This document shows, piece by piece, positions 54,001 to 61,938 of a stretch of 64,000 bases of DNA (the stretch's first letter is position 1; each line of letters begins with the position of its first letter). Below the pieces are notes generated by a model. That model did no database searches and was not told where the DNA came from. It saw only the letters and a list, made by a program, of their open reading frames with translations. The stretch is from an uncultured Bacteroidia bacterium. Its GTDB lineage: Bacteria; Bacteroidota; Bacteroidia; Bacteroidales; UBA932. The position numbers and the translations under genes were made by a program. Where the stretch lies: the NCBI GenBank assembly GCA_902762655.1, contig CACWOZ010000002.1, positions 30,743 through 94,742 on the forward strand. The letters are read 5' to 3'.

Positions 54001-54171
54001 GTCCGAGATGGCTCCATTCTTGGTCCCGACTTCCATTATGCCGGCACCGGGGAAGGGAAGACCTTCGTCATCCAGAATTGTTCCGCTCACTCTGATTTTC
54101 TGGGCGAACAAGCCTACGCTGGACAGTAGAAATACCGCTAATGAGAATAAGGCTATACGTTTTAGGTTCAT
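51094..54171 (-). CDS. SusC/RagA-like TonB-linked transporter (first pair)
   Basis: Outer-membrane transporter of 1025 residues. A signal peptide (about 1-23) precedes a carboxypeptidase-D regulatory-like domain (about 25-105, VSGTILDDEGLPFPGAGI). A TonB box (LDEVVVIGYG) follows, then the plug (GIGSLDAARATPLMMVDGV, ITVLKDASATAVFGVRGANG) and the barrel. The SusC-type KYKDLNGDGNISD motif lies in the last third, and the protein ends ITGGINLSF. It is the first transport gene after the HTCS gene. Confidence 0.96.
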   Translation of the reverse strand: MNLKRIALFSLAVFLLSSVGLFAQKIRVSGTILDDEGLPFPGAGIMEVGTKNGAISDLNGNFTLNVQPGAEVEFSFIGYEPIREKVGNRNISGLRIVFQEKNNVLDEVVVIGYGSQKKVALTGSVSSVESEDLAKSAGTNLANALAGNISGFSSIQMSGQPGADDPTIFVRGIGSLDAARATPLMMVDGVERSFYRLDPNEVESITVLKDASATAVFGVRGANGVILVTTKRGAAGKMSVSMSSEAGFQKPIRLYQYCNSYEYGMVYNESRLNDDPTLTPDELPFKEHMLQAFKDHSQPLIYPDTDWQDYLLKDAAFQMKNNISVSGGTDNVRFFTSIGVVNQDGLYKSFDTDYDSNIRYNRYNWRANLDIDITKTTTLSINMGGRIEDNRTPITKDNGKFDPQLFFALPFAGAGLYEGKWIRGAEANLPFTSGALQNGDAFEQYYGRGYQRAARNEVNLDLILKQRLDFITRGLTFTAKGSYNGYFTQTKKWSKTEPFYTAHLDEDGEIFFRRQREATSLAYSESTGKGRDWYLEASINYDRTFSGHHIGGLILYNQWKQQYPGAAGYTYAAIPRGYVGLVGRVTYDYKSKYLLDFNVGYNGSENFAPGKRYGLFPAVSAGWVLSEEKWMKAFKPLSFLKVRASIGLVGNDIVSGKERFFYMPAEYNANGTGYNFGTGTTTLLPSAVEKKIGNPDVTWEKSLKLTVGVDYRFFKNRLSGSFDVFSEKRRDILSTVNTTPVFVAVSLPVVNLGKVNNRGFEIELGWKDKIGKNFNYRIKANVSYAHNTIIEMDEVPREYDWLVRTGLPVGQNFGYVFDGFVTKEDLVSGKLPDHHTELHEGDAKYKDLNGDGNISDVDMKSVGYSIYPELNGGLTLGFGFKGWDFSMLWNGAAMVSRYINNDLRIPFGKTQLYPLQRWIYEGRWTPETAGTATLPRVSTGSAVNNFEMNSTLWLRDASYLRLRNVTLSYSLPSKLLKKAAIRGVRFHVTAENLWTLDYYKISDPENTNRSYPLQTTITGGINLSF

Positions 54172-54193
54172 ATCGATATTAATTATACCGATA

Positions 54194-54201
54194 CAAATTT
54201 A
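54194..54201 (-). promoter_or_regulatory. -7 element upstream of the first susC
   Basis: The minus strand reads TAAATTTG, 22 nt before the susC ATG, matching TAnnTTTG. No TTG lies 19-23 nt upstream. A missing -33 element suits a promoter that needs an activator, here probably the AraC-type output domain of the adjacent HTCS. Confidence 0.6.
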
Positions 54202-54239
54202 CCAAACTAGCACCCGGACTTTGGCCGTTTTATCGTATA

Positions 54240-57200
54240 TTAAAGGGTGTTTTTAGTATTGAGACTCAAAACATATTGTTTCGGGGTGAGCCCGGTTTTC
54301 CGGCGGAAAAGCTCCCTGAAATTCTTCTCATCCTTGAAGCCGCATTTCTCGCAAACCGATGTGACATTCGACTCGCCCTGACGGAAAAGGATTATTGCCT
54401 TGTGCAATTTGTAATCGTTGACAAAGCCTATCAGCGACAACCCGGTAATTGCTCTGATTTTCTTGTAAAGGGAAGAATGGCTCATGGCGAGCATGGCTGC
54501 CATGGTCTTGACGCTGAAATCGTCTTCGGAAAGATGCTGATCGATTATTTCCTGGCATCGCATAAGGAAGATTCGGTCTTCTTTCAAGATGCTTGGAGTA
54601 GAAGCCGTTTTCGCTGTATTGTCAAGAACTTCGGTTTCCTTCTCTTTGAGAAGTTTCTCCAGCCGAACTTTAAGTTCTTTTAGCGATACGGGTTTCAGCA
54701 GGTATGTATCGGCACCCTCCTCAAGAGACTTCAGGAGATCTTCTTCGGAATTGCTTCCAGTAAGGACAAGTACCTTGACGAGACTGTATTTTTTGTCCTG
54801 GCGTAGCCGCTGCAGGAATTCGTGCCCGCCGGTTCCCGGCATGTCCAGGTCGCATATCACGAGATCCGGAAGCGACTGCTCTACAAGTGCCAGTCCGGTT
54901 TCCCCATCATGTGCTTTCAGAATCCTGTAAGAAGATTCCAGGCATCTTTCAAGCAGATCGGTGGTTTCTATGTCATCATCTATGATCAGGATGCTGTGGG
55001 CGATGGCAGGATTGGGGATAGAAATCTGACCTGAGGTAGAATCATCCCGGACAAGCCTGTCTTCGTCTTCGATGATGGGGGCGGTATTTTCCGTACTAAG
55101 CCCGAACGGAATTGTGAAACTGAAAGAGGATCCTTCGTCCGGTTTACTGTCCACATGTATCTTCCCTCCATGAACTTCCACAAAAGACTTCACCATAGTT
55201 AGACCTATGCCATCGCCGCTTCCGTGCTGGGTGCTCCTTTTTGTCCTGTAGAAATTATCGAATATCTTGTCTTTGTCTTTGGATGCAATGCCTATTCCGG
55301 TGTCGGACACGCAGAAGAATACACCGTCTTTTTTCTCCTCGATCAAAAGGGAAACCCTGCCTCCTTCGTTCGTGTACTTGAAGGAATTCGAAATCAGGTT
55401 TCCCAGAATGGACTCAAGTTTCTCTGCATCATAGGAGAGGATTACCGGGTGATCCGGATGTGTGAAGGTAAATTCCAGATTCTTCTTTGAACAGAGACTC
55501 TTGTAATCGATAGCCAGGTTTTCGCAGAATGCGATTACGTCATTCTTCCTAAGTCTAAGGCCAAGATTTGCAGAGTCCAGTTTGCGGAAATCTATGATGC
55601 GGTTTATGAGATGCGTGAGTTTCCTGGAATTCCTCATCATCGAATCCAGATATGCTTTGGGAATGGATACCTCGGGGCTGTCTTTCTCCCTGAGTGACTC
55701 CAATTGGGTGTTTATCAGGAAAGAAGGAGTGCGCAGGTCGTGTGCAATCCTGGCGAAGAAGTCCATTTTCGCCTCGTTCACTTCCTTGAGATCCTTTATT
55801 CTCTGCTGACGCATGCGGAGGCGGATCAGCAGTGTGGCAGCAGTCACTAAAAGAAGCCCCCAGATAGTCTTCGCCCACCAGGTTGCATACCACATGGGCA
55901 TAACTTTTATCCTGAGCATGGAAGGCTGGCTCCAGCCTTGGTCCACAAACGAATATCGAACCTCGAATTCGTAATCTCCAGCTTTGAGACCGGTGTAACT
56001 CAAACTGCGCGACTGCCCTACAAATCTCCACTCTTTCTCCAGACCGTTCATTCTGCAGGAGAATCTGATGCTTTGAGGAAAGGTGTATTCAGGAACGGAG
56101 TATGAGATATCGAAGAAATTCTCCCCGGGCTGAAGGCGTAATGATGCTGGGGCGCTGCTGAACATCGGATAGTTTTTCGGCGTGCCGGAAACGATGTTGA
56201 CTCCCGTGAACGTCACTTTTTCAGAAGATGTGCCGTTTTTCATCTTGCCTGTATCCATGATAACCAGCCCGTCGGTGCTTCCTATGTAAAGCCTGCCGTC
56301 GCTCTGAAAACAACTTGAAGAGAAAAGATACTGGTCTGGCACATAGGTATCGTTCTGGAGATTCACGAAGCTACCGGACGAATAGGAATAATAGTACAGA
56401 CCGTTCATCGTTCCCATCCAAAGGTTCCCCTTGCCGTCTTCGCTGATGGTGGTAACATATCTGTTGAAGAGGCCGTTCCTTTCCCCGTATCTGGTGATTC
56501 TCCTGGTACTTTCATCCAAAGAGTACAGGCCGTATGTCTGTGTGTCGAACCATAACAGTCCGTGCGAATCCATGAATACATACCTCACGTCTTTCTCAGG
56601 GAAATCCTGCACTGTCTGGGGATTGAAACGGTCGATTATGTCCAGCGAATCGATATCTATCTTATAAATTCCGTTGTTGCGGGTGGAAATGTATGCCATG
56701 TCTCCGCTGAATGATATGGCGGAGATGAAGACATTCTCGAAGCCGGCGACTTTGATGAATCGCTGACTCTCTCTTGCGAACAAGAACAGACTCGGTCCGC
56801 CGACCCAGATACGACCCCTGTCATCGTGTCTTACTATCCAGGTCTTGTTATTGTCGACATACTGTGCGTCCTGCCCGTCCAGCGACCATGTCTTGAATCT
56901 GCCGGTTTTGATGTTGTACGAAGTGAGCCCCTTCGTATAGACAGCCATCCATATCTCGTCGTCCAGCAGGGTCATGGATACCACATTGTTGCCCGGGATG
57001 CCACTGTTGGAAGTGTTGAGAATGCGTGTCCTGCCGCTTTTCCTGTCAACAATGCCCAGACCGTAACTGTCGGTACCTGCATAGATGATGTCGTCGGTCG
57101 GGATGATGGACGAAACCATTTTGAAATCTTTGATTACGGAGAATGGTTCCATCATCTTATGGTTCAGCATGAGACCGCCGCGATAAAGGCCGAGCCAAAG

Positions 57201-58109
57201 GTCTCCCCTGGTATCATAGCAAAAGGCTGTAACCACGTCACTGGACAGCCCGTCCTTGACAGTCATGCGGGAAACTGTCCCGTTATCGAGGATGTATAAT
57301 CCGTTGCCATTGGTGCCGAACAAAGTCTTGCCGTCTATGTCGCAAACGGCATGCAGATTGTCTGGCACAAAAGAATCCTCCTTGACGAGCTGTCCGTCTC
57401 TACAACTGAATACGGCTGATTTTGTTCCGATGCTGTTGCCTACGTATATCTTGTCAGCCACCCTGCTGTAATAGACAAGGCTGTGGGAATATGTGCTGGA
57501 AGGGGAGGGAGCAAAGGAGAGCACCTTGAAAGTGGCTTTGTCCAACAGATACAGGCCCTCGTGGTCCGCGGCCAGAAAACGCCCCTCATCATAGTCACAC
57601 ATCGAAATAGGGACAATCCCAATGTCAATAGGGGCAAAAGAGATGGACCCTTTCGATTCCGAGCAAAGGAAAACCTTGGAACCAGAACAGCATAATACCC
57701 TTTCGCCTAAGAATAGCATATCCTTGGAGTATATTCCCGGTATCGCGTGAAAGAAACTGCCGGAAACGGGGTCAAAATAATCCAGACCAGCATTGGTCGC
57801 AACCCAGATACCACCTCTTTCCGGATCCGGAAGCAGTTTCCCGGCATTGTTGTCTGCTATGGAACCCGGATCGGACGGGTCGTGTGCCATCAATTGGAAA
57901 GTTGCTCCATCGTAACGCAGAAGTCCGCCGTAGGTGGAAATCCAAAGAAAGTTGTGACTGTCCTGTGCAATGCAGTTGATTGCCTGGTCGAGCAACCAGG
58001 CATAATTGCCTCCCTCAACGGCTCTGAACTTAAGAGCCCCATGGCATTCCAGACCAGTAGGGAACAATATTACAAAAAGCAGTATGCTTATGTGCAGTTT
58101 CCTGCGCAT
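54240..58109 (-). CDS. Hybrid two-component system sensor/regulator (HTCS)
   Basis: Single-chain glycan sensor of 1289 residues. An N-terminal signal/anchor leads to two periplasmic propellers of reg_prop repeats (about 40-680) and a Y_Y_Y domain (about 690-760). A membrane helix is near 765-790. HisKA has H790 in IAHDLRTP, and HATPase has NSFKYTNEGG and DTGIGIASKDKD. The receiver has D1087 in ICDLDMPG. An AraC-type helix-turn-helix domain covers about 1185-1285. Such proteins bind an oligosaccharide and activate their locus. It is 4 nt after the DUF5696-like gene. Confidence 0.96.
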   Translation of the reverse strand: MRRKLHISILLFVILFPTGLECHGALKFRAVEGGNYAWLLDQAINCIAQDSHNFLWISTYGGLLRYDGATFQLMAHDPSDPGSIADNNAGKLLPDPERGGIWVATNAGLDYFDPVSGSFFHAIPGIYSKDMLFLGERVLCCSGSKVFLCSESKGSISFAPIDIGIVPISMCDYDEGRFLAADHEGLYLLDKATFKVLSFAPSPSSTYSHSLVYYSRVADKIYVGNSIGTKSAVFSCRDGQLVKEDSFVPDNLHAVCDIDGKTLFGTNGNGLYILDNGTVSRMTVKDGLSSDVVTAFCYDTRGDLWLGLYRGGLMLNHKMMEPFSVIKDFKMVSSIIPTDDIIYAGTDSYGLGIVDRKSGRTRILNTSNSGIPGNNVVSMTLLDDEIWMAVYTKGLTSYNIKTGRFKTWSLDGQDAQYVDNNKTWIVRHDDRGRIWVGGPSLFLFARESQRFIKVAGFENVFISAISFSGDMAYISTRNNGIYKIDIDSLDIIDRFNPQTVQDFPEKDVRYVFMDSHGLLWFDTQTYGLYSLDESTRRITRYGERNGLFNRYVTTISEDGKGNLWMGTMNGLYYYSYSSGSFVNLQNDTYVPDQYLFSSSCFQSDGRLYIGSTDGLVIMDTGKMKNGTSSEKVTFTGVNIVSGTPKNYPMFSSAPASLRLQPGENFFDISYSVPEYTFPQSIRFSCRMNGLEKEWRFVGQSRSLSYTGLKAGDYEFEVRYSFVDQGWSQPSMLRIKVMPMWYATWWAKTIWGLLLVTAATLLIRLRMRQQRIKDLKEVNEAKMDFFARIAHDLRTPSFLINTQLESLREKDSPEVSIPKAYLDSMMRNSRKLTHLINRIIDFRKLDSANLGLRLRKNDVIAFCENLAIDYKSLCSKKNLEFTFTHPDHPVILSYDAEKLESILGNLISNSFKYTNEGGRVSLLIEEKKDGVFFCVSDTGIGIASKDKDKIFDNFYRTKRSTQHGSGDGIGLTMVKSFVEVHGGKIHVDSKPDEGSSFSFTIPFGLSTENTAPIIEDEDRLVRDDSTSGQISIPNPAIAHSILIIDDDIETTDLLERCLESSYRILKAHDGETGLALVEQSLPDLVICDLDMPGTGGHEFLQRLRQDKKYSLVKVLVLTGSNSEEDLLKSLEEGADTYLLKPVSLKELKVRLEKLLKEKETEVLDNTAKTASTPSILKEDRIFLMRCQEIIDQHLSEDDFSVKTMAAMLAMSHSSLYKKIRAITGLSLIGFVNDYKLHKAIILFRQGESNVTSVCEKCGFKDEKNFRELFRRKTGLTPKQYVLSLNTKNTL

Positions 58110-58113
58110 ATTG

Positions 58114-59934
58114 TCAGTTTTTCTTAGGATTAATTACCAAATAGTCGTTTGCATTGACAATCTTTCCCTCGTACAGGGCCGGTTCGTCGGAATAATTGCA
58201 GACAATTTGCGTGCCATCCGAAAAAATACTGCGGCAAACATTCTCCGATACTTCTTCGTGACAGTCAAGGGTTTCATACTGGAGATAAGCCAATGGACGG
58301 TACTCGTCATATCCCTCTTTTATGACTCTGACAGAGTGTTCGAGATCCTCCCTGTCTTTGTATGAAAGATCTTCCTCTCCCATCCAGTTGTTGCCGTTGT
58401 TCATGAATTTCGAGTAGAAATAATAGAGAGGCCGTCCGCCAGCTTCGATGAACTTCAGTTTATACTTTGGGCTCTTGATATTGTAATTGACTGTTTCGGC
58501 GGCAGGGTTGCTGAGAATGTAACCATGGAAGACAATATGCCAGACAGGTACATGAGAGTCGATGATTTCCTTTTTGTCCGGGAAAGCCATTTTCATGCTG
58601 GAATACATTGCAAAATCTACGCTTTTGGCGGCGAAATAGTGACATCCTTCGGATTGGCTCCCTCCAAACATATCCCTAAGGCCGGAAAGCATCTTGTTGG
58701 CGTATTCCGCCGCCTGCCTGCGGTTCAGGGGATGTGACGGATCATAGCATTCGTGAGGCGTGACCAGGGCCATCACATCGACGAACTCCAGGCCGCGGAA
58801 ACCCAGGTCGGCAACTTTTGGTTCGTCGCGCAAATAGAACTCGTATGATGGCGCATAGCAGAGGTTATACATGAGGCCACCGCTGAAACGCCACTTTTTC
58901 TGAAGTGATCCGTCCGGATTCTTGCATACCGGAGCGCCGTCGTTCCATTCCTTTGAAATGCTGTAGATATCCGTGTGGTTGGTGTGCCCTACAATCTGAT
59001 AGCCCTTCGCCTGGCTCTTGCTTATCAGGCTGCGAAGGGCTGTTTCACCACCCAGGGCTTCCTCTACAGGGAAGATGTCCGGGTCCCTGCCGTCATGCCC
59101 GCGGAGTTTCCATCCTACCAGGCAAAACTCGGCTTTGTCTATCCCCTGGCGCTGGAATTCATCCACGATGTCCCCGACCTGCTCGAAGGTGAGCGCGGTA
59201 TGCATGGGAGGCTCGGTTTCCAGGGTCTGGTGGGGGATTGGAGAAGGAGCGGGTTTCCAAGCTTGTCTTACTCGGATTTCGGGCGCTTCTACAGCATAGG
59301 CGATGGCCTCGTTTACACTGGCCCTCTCCTTGAGCGGCGCCGGCATCAGCCCTGCAGAAATCAAGTATTTCCTGAACTTCCTTGCCATTCCAGAATAATT
59401 GGCGTCCTCACCCTCGAGCCTGTAGAAATCAACCGTGAGTGGCTCATATAATCCGCAGTCCCCTATATTATACTGGAGGGCGAAAGTGTATTTGCCATCC
59501 TCGAATGAAACCACTTCCCTGCATTCCAGGTCCAGACTTTTCAGGATTGCCACCCAGCAATCCTGAGCGTGCTTGTAACCTGCAAGGCCAAGATCGTTGT
59601 ATTCTGTCCTGTATGAACACTTTTCTTCCCTGTGGAGGAATTTCGTGAGAAGCCCCTCTCCATTCAGGAAGTATCCTTCATCTCCTTCTTCCGCCTTGCC
59701 GAAGGAAGGGATAATCTCTATTTTCGCGACGTTGTCCAGATCGCCGTCTTCAAATTGCAGTCTGTAGCAGTCCCTGCCTTTGTCGACACCGCTTGCGAAA
59801 TGCTTCATGCCGACTGTCAGCGTAGTATCACTGCCGTCCTTGAAAGTAAGCATTACATCAGCCACAGGGCCGCGTGAGCAGGAAGCTGCGGCTGATGCAA
59901 CAATCAAAACACTAAGTATGGTAAACGTTTTCAT
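58114..59934 (-). CDS. DUF5696-like exported lipoprotein, possible glycoside hydrolase
   Basis: Exported lipoprotein of 606 residues, lipobox AASC near residue 19. Beta-rich residues up to about 200 are followed by a barrel-like region (KAEFCLVGWKLRGHDGRDPD, YQIVGHTNHTDIYS, FRGLEFVDVMALV). The overall look resembles DUF5696 proteins, thought to be related to retaining glycosidases of the GH101/GH-H-like type. D and E residues in FRGLEFVD could be catalytic, but this is a guess. It lies between GH35 (4-nt overlap) and HTCS (4-nt gap). Confidence 0.6.
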   Translation of the reverse strand: MKTFTILSVLIVASAAASCSRGPVADVMLTFKDGSDTTLTVGMKHFASGVDKGRDCYRLQFEDGDLDNVAKIEIIPSFGKAEEGDEGYFLNGEGLLTKFLHREEKCSYRTEYNDLGLAGYKHAQDCWVAILKSLDLECREVVSFEDGKYTFALQYNIGDCGLYEPLTVDFYRLEGEDANYSGMARKFRKYLISAGLMPAPLKERASVNEAIAYAVEAPEIRVRQAWKPAPSPIPHQTLETEPPMHTALTFEQVGDIVDEFQRQGIDKAEFCLVGWKLRGHDGRDPDIFPVEEALGGETALRSLISKSQAKGYQIVGHTNHTDIYSISKEWNDGAPVCKNPDGSLQKKWRFSGGLMYNLCYAPSYEFYLRDEPKVADLGFRGLEFVDVMALVTPHECYDPSHPLNRRQAAEYANKMLSGLRDMFGGSQSEGCHYFAAKSVDFAMYSSMKMAFPDKKEIIDSHVPVWHIVFHGYILSNPAAETVNYNIKSPKYKLKFIEAGGRPLYYFYSKFMNNGNNWMGEEDLSYKDREDLEHSVRVIKEGYDEYRPLAYLQYETLDCHEEVSENVCRSIFSDGTQIVCNYSDEPALYEGKIVNANDYLVINPKKN

Positions 59935-61799
59935 TTATGGTTCGGTTTAAGATTCATCAATACCGGTTTGGAAACGGCCTTGATTTTTTTTATCGTGTTA
60001 TTGTTGAGCTGCTCGAATATACGTATCTCGTTCCTCCCTTTCTTCAGCCAGACTCCCGGCACATAGAGTGTCTGTTGAGGCCCTATACTCCAGTACCGGC
60101 CAAGGTTGTGGCCGTTTATGAATACAATGCCTTTTCCTGCTCTGGACATGTCCAGGAAGGTGTCTCCGATTTTTTTCAGTTTGAACGAACCGGCGTAAAC
60201 TGCAGGACGCCCACTTTCCTGAGAGTCTTTTGAAAATGCCCAGGATGAAGACTCATCCGGCATTTCCGACATGGGTAGCCCTCTCATTTCCCATCCGCCG
60301 GTTATTTCACTGCCTTCAATGCAGACGCTGCCCGTGATTCCTTTGCGGTCGTCGAGAATCTTTTCTCCAAAATTGATCCTGCCCATGTTCTCAACCAATA
60401 TGTCCAGGGTGGAACCTATAGGTATGTCGATTTCAATGTCATATTTATTTTCAATCCTGTTAAGGGTGCCGGCTATTTCCCCGTCTATGTACACAGTGGC
60501 GAAATCGTGCAGGCCGGGAATGCTCAGGACACCGTTTTCGGGCTGGTTGAAGTGTCTGGAGTAAAGGACGTATCCATATCCTTGGCCAAGTTCCTCGAAA
60601 TCCATTGGACGGTCGGCTACGAGCGGTCGCTGTTGTTTCAGATGGTCGAGCACGTCGCAACTGCCGCTGAGGCGGATATCGGGAATCTCTATTACAGGAT
60701 TGGGTTCAGGAGGCGCGGGGAGAGTCTTCCCGAGGCTCCTGGAGATTGTCTCCCGCAGAATGTAGTATTTTTCAGTAGCCTGCCCGGCTTCGTTAATCGG
60801 CGCATTGTAGTCGTAACTTGTGAGGTCGGGCTGGAGGTCTTTGCGGGAGTTATAGTTGGCTCCGTTCCAGAATCCGAAATTCGTGCCCCCGTGGATCATA
60901 AAGAAACTGAAGTGGATTCCGTCTTCGATGTAACGTTTTACATACGATGCCGTCACGTCAGCGTCCACTACGGGGAATTTCTCAGCCCAGTGGGCCAGCC
61001 ATCCGGGGTAGAATTCCGAAATGAAGTAAGGGCCTCCCGGAGAATAGCAATCGATTGCCTCACGTACTTTCTCGGGGACCTTCTCCCCATCCACGCAAGT
61101 CAGAGCTCCGGGGACTTGTCCACCTCCGATTTTCTTGGCTCCGTCAGCCGTGTACAGGGGTACGTCGTAACCTATTTCAACCATCATCTCCTTGAGTTTG
61201 CTCATATATGAATGATGGCTGTCTGAAGGAATTTCAGGACACTGCAGGTAGAAGGATCCGAATTCATTTTCACACTGCACCATGACAATCGGACCGCCGT
61301 TGCTCGCCAACAGATCCTTGACTTCGGCATAAAGCCTTTCCAAATACAACCTGACGCGATGGAGATAGGCTTCATTATCCTGACGGAGTTCAAGCCCTTC
61401 GATAGTGCGCAGCCACCAGGGCAGGCCTCCGAAATCCCATTCTGCACACACATACGGCCCTGGCCGGAGCAGCACCATAAGCCCTTCCTCGCCGGCGATG
61501 CGGATGAATTCTGAGACGTCGTTCATTCCGCTGAAATCCCATTTGCCGGGTTCGGTCTCGTGGACATTCCAGAATACATAGGTAGACAATGTGTTGATTC
61601 CCATGGCCTTAGCCATACGTATACGGTGTCTCCAGTATTCCCTTGGTATGCGTGGATAATGAAGTTCCCCTCCAATCAGATAAACTTCTTTGCCATCTTT
61701 CCAGAATTTGCCGTCCCGAACCTCGAACGGAGATTCGGCAAATGTGTTGGCAGCGACCAGAATCGCGGCCAGGAATGTTATCAGTCTTACAGCGCGCAT
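59931..61799 (-). CDS. GH35 beta-galactosidase
   Basis: Exported exo-beta-galactosidase of 622 residues with a signal peptide (about 1-21). The GH35 barrel has GGELHYPRIPREYW, YVFWNVHE and LRPGPYVCAEWDFGGLPWWL. The predicted acid/base is E179 in VQCENEFGS and the nucleophile E262 in FISEFYPGW. C-terminal jelly-roll domains end with FINGHNLGRYWSIGPQQTLY. It would remove terminal beta-galactose. It is the first gene of the minus-strand run, overlaps the DUF5696-like gene by 4 nt, and diverges from the GH106 gene. Confidence 0.96.
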   Translation of the reverse strand: MRAVRLITFLAAILVAANTFAESPFEVRDGKFWKDGKEVYLIGGELHYPRIPREYWRHRIRMAKAMGINTLSTYVFWNVHETEPGKWDFSGMNDVSEFIRIAGEEGLMVLLRPGPYVCAEWDFGGLPWWLRTIEGLELRQDNEAYLHRVRLYLERLYAEVKDLLASNGGPIVMVQCENEFGSFYLQCPEIPSDSHHSYMSKLKEMMVEIGYDVPLYTADGAKKIGGGQVPGALTCVDGEKVPEKVREAIDCYSPGGPYFISEFYPGWLAHWAEKFPVVDADVTASYVKRYIEDGIHFSFFMIHGGTNFGFWNGANYNSRKDLQPDLTSYDYNAPINEAGQATEKYYILRETISRSLGKTLPAPPEPNPVIEIPDIRLSGSCDVLDHLKQQRPLVADRPMDFEELGQGYGYVLYSRHFNQPENGVLSIPGLHDFATVYIDGEIAGTLNRIENKYDIEIDIPIGSTLDILVENMGRINFGEKILDDRKGITGSVCIEGSEITGGWEMRGLPMSEMPDESSSWAFSKDSQESGRPAVYAGSFKLKKIGDTFLDMSRAGKGIVFINGHNLGRYWSIGPQQTLYVPGVWLKKGRNEIRIFEQLNNNTIKKIKAVSKPVLMNLKPNHK

Positions 61800-61902
61800 G
61801 ATTGTATGTTAATCCGAAATAAAGGTAATACTATAATTATATTAATAACAGGATGTTTTTCGTAAAGGAAAGGTGTTATTTCATATTTGATGTGGAATGT
61901 TT

Positions 61903-61933
61903 TTGCCAAAATGCTAAATAAATCATATCTTTA
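61903..61933 (+). promoter_or_regulatory. Possible promoter of the GH106-type gene
   Basis: TTG (61903-61905), a 20-nt spacer and TATCTTTA (61926-61933) match the consensus with one -7 mismatch. The -7 element ends 5 nt before the ATG, so the mRNA would be leaderless or nearly so. On the opposite strand TACCTTTA (61820-61827) is a similar 7-of-8 match ahead of GH35. Confidence 0.45.
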
Positions 61934-61938
61934 TACCT

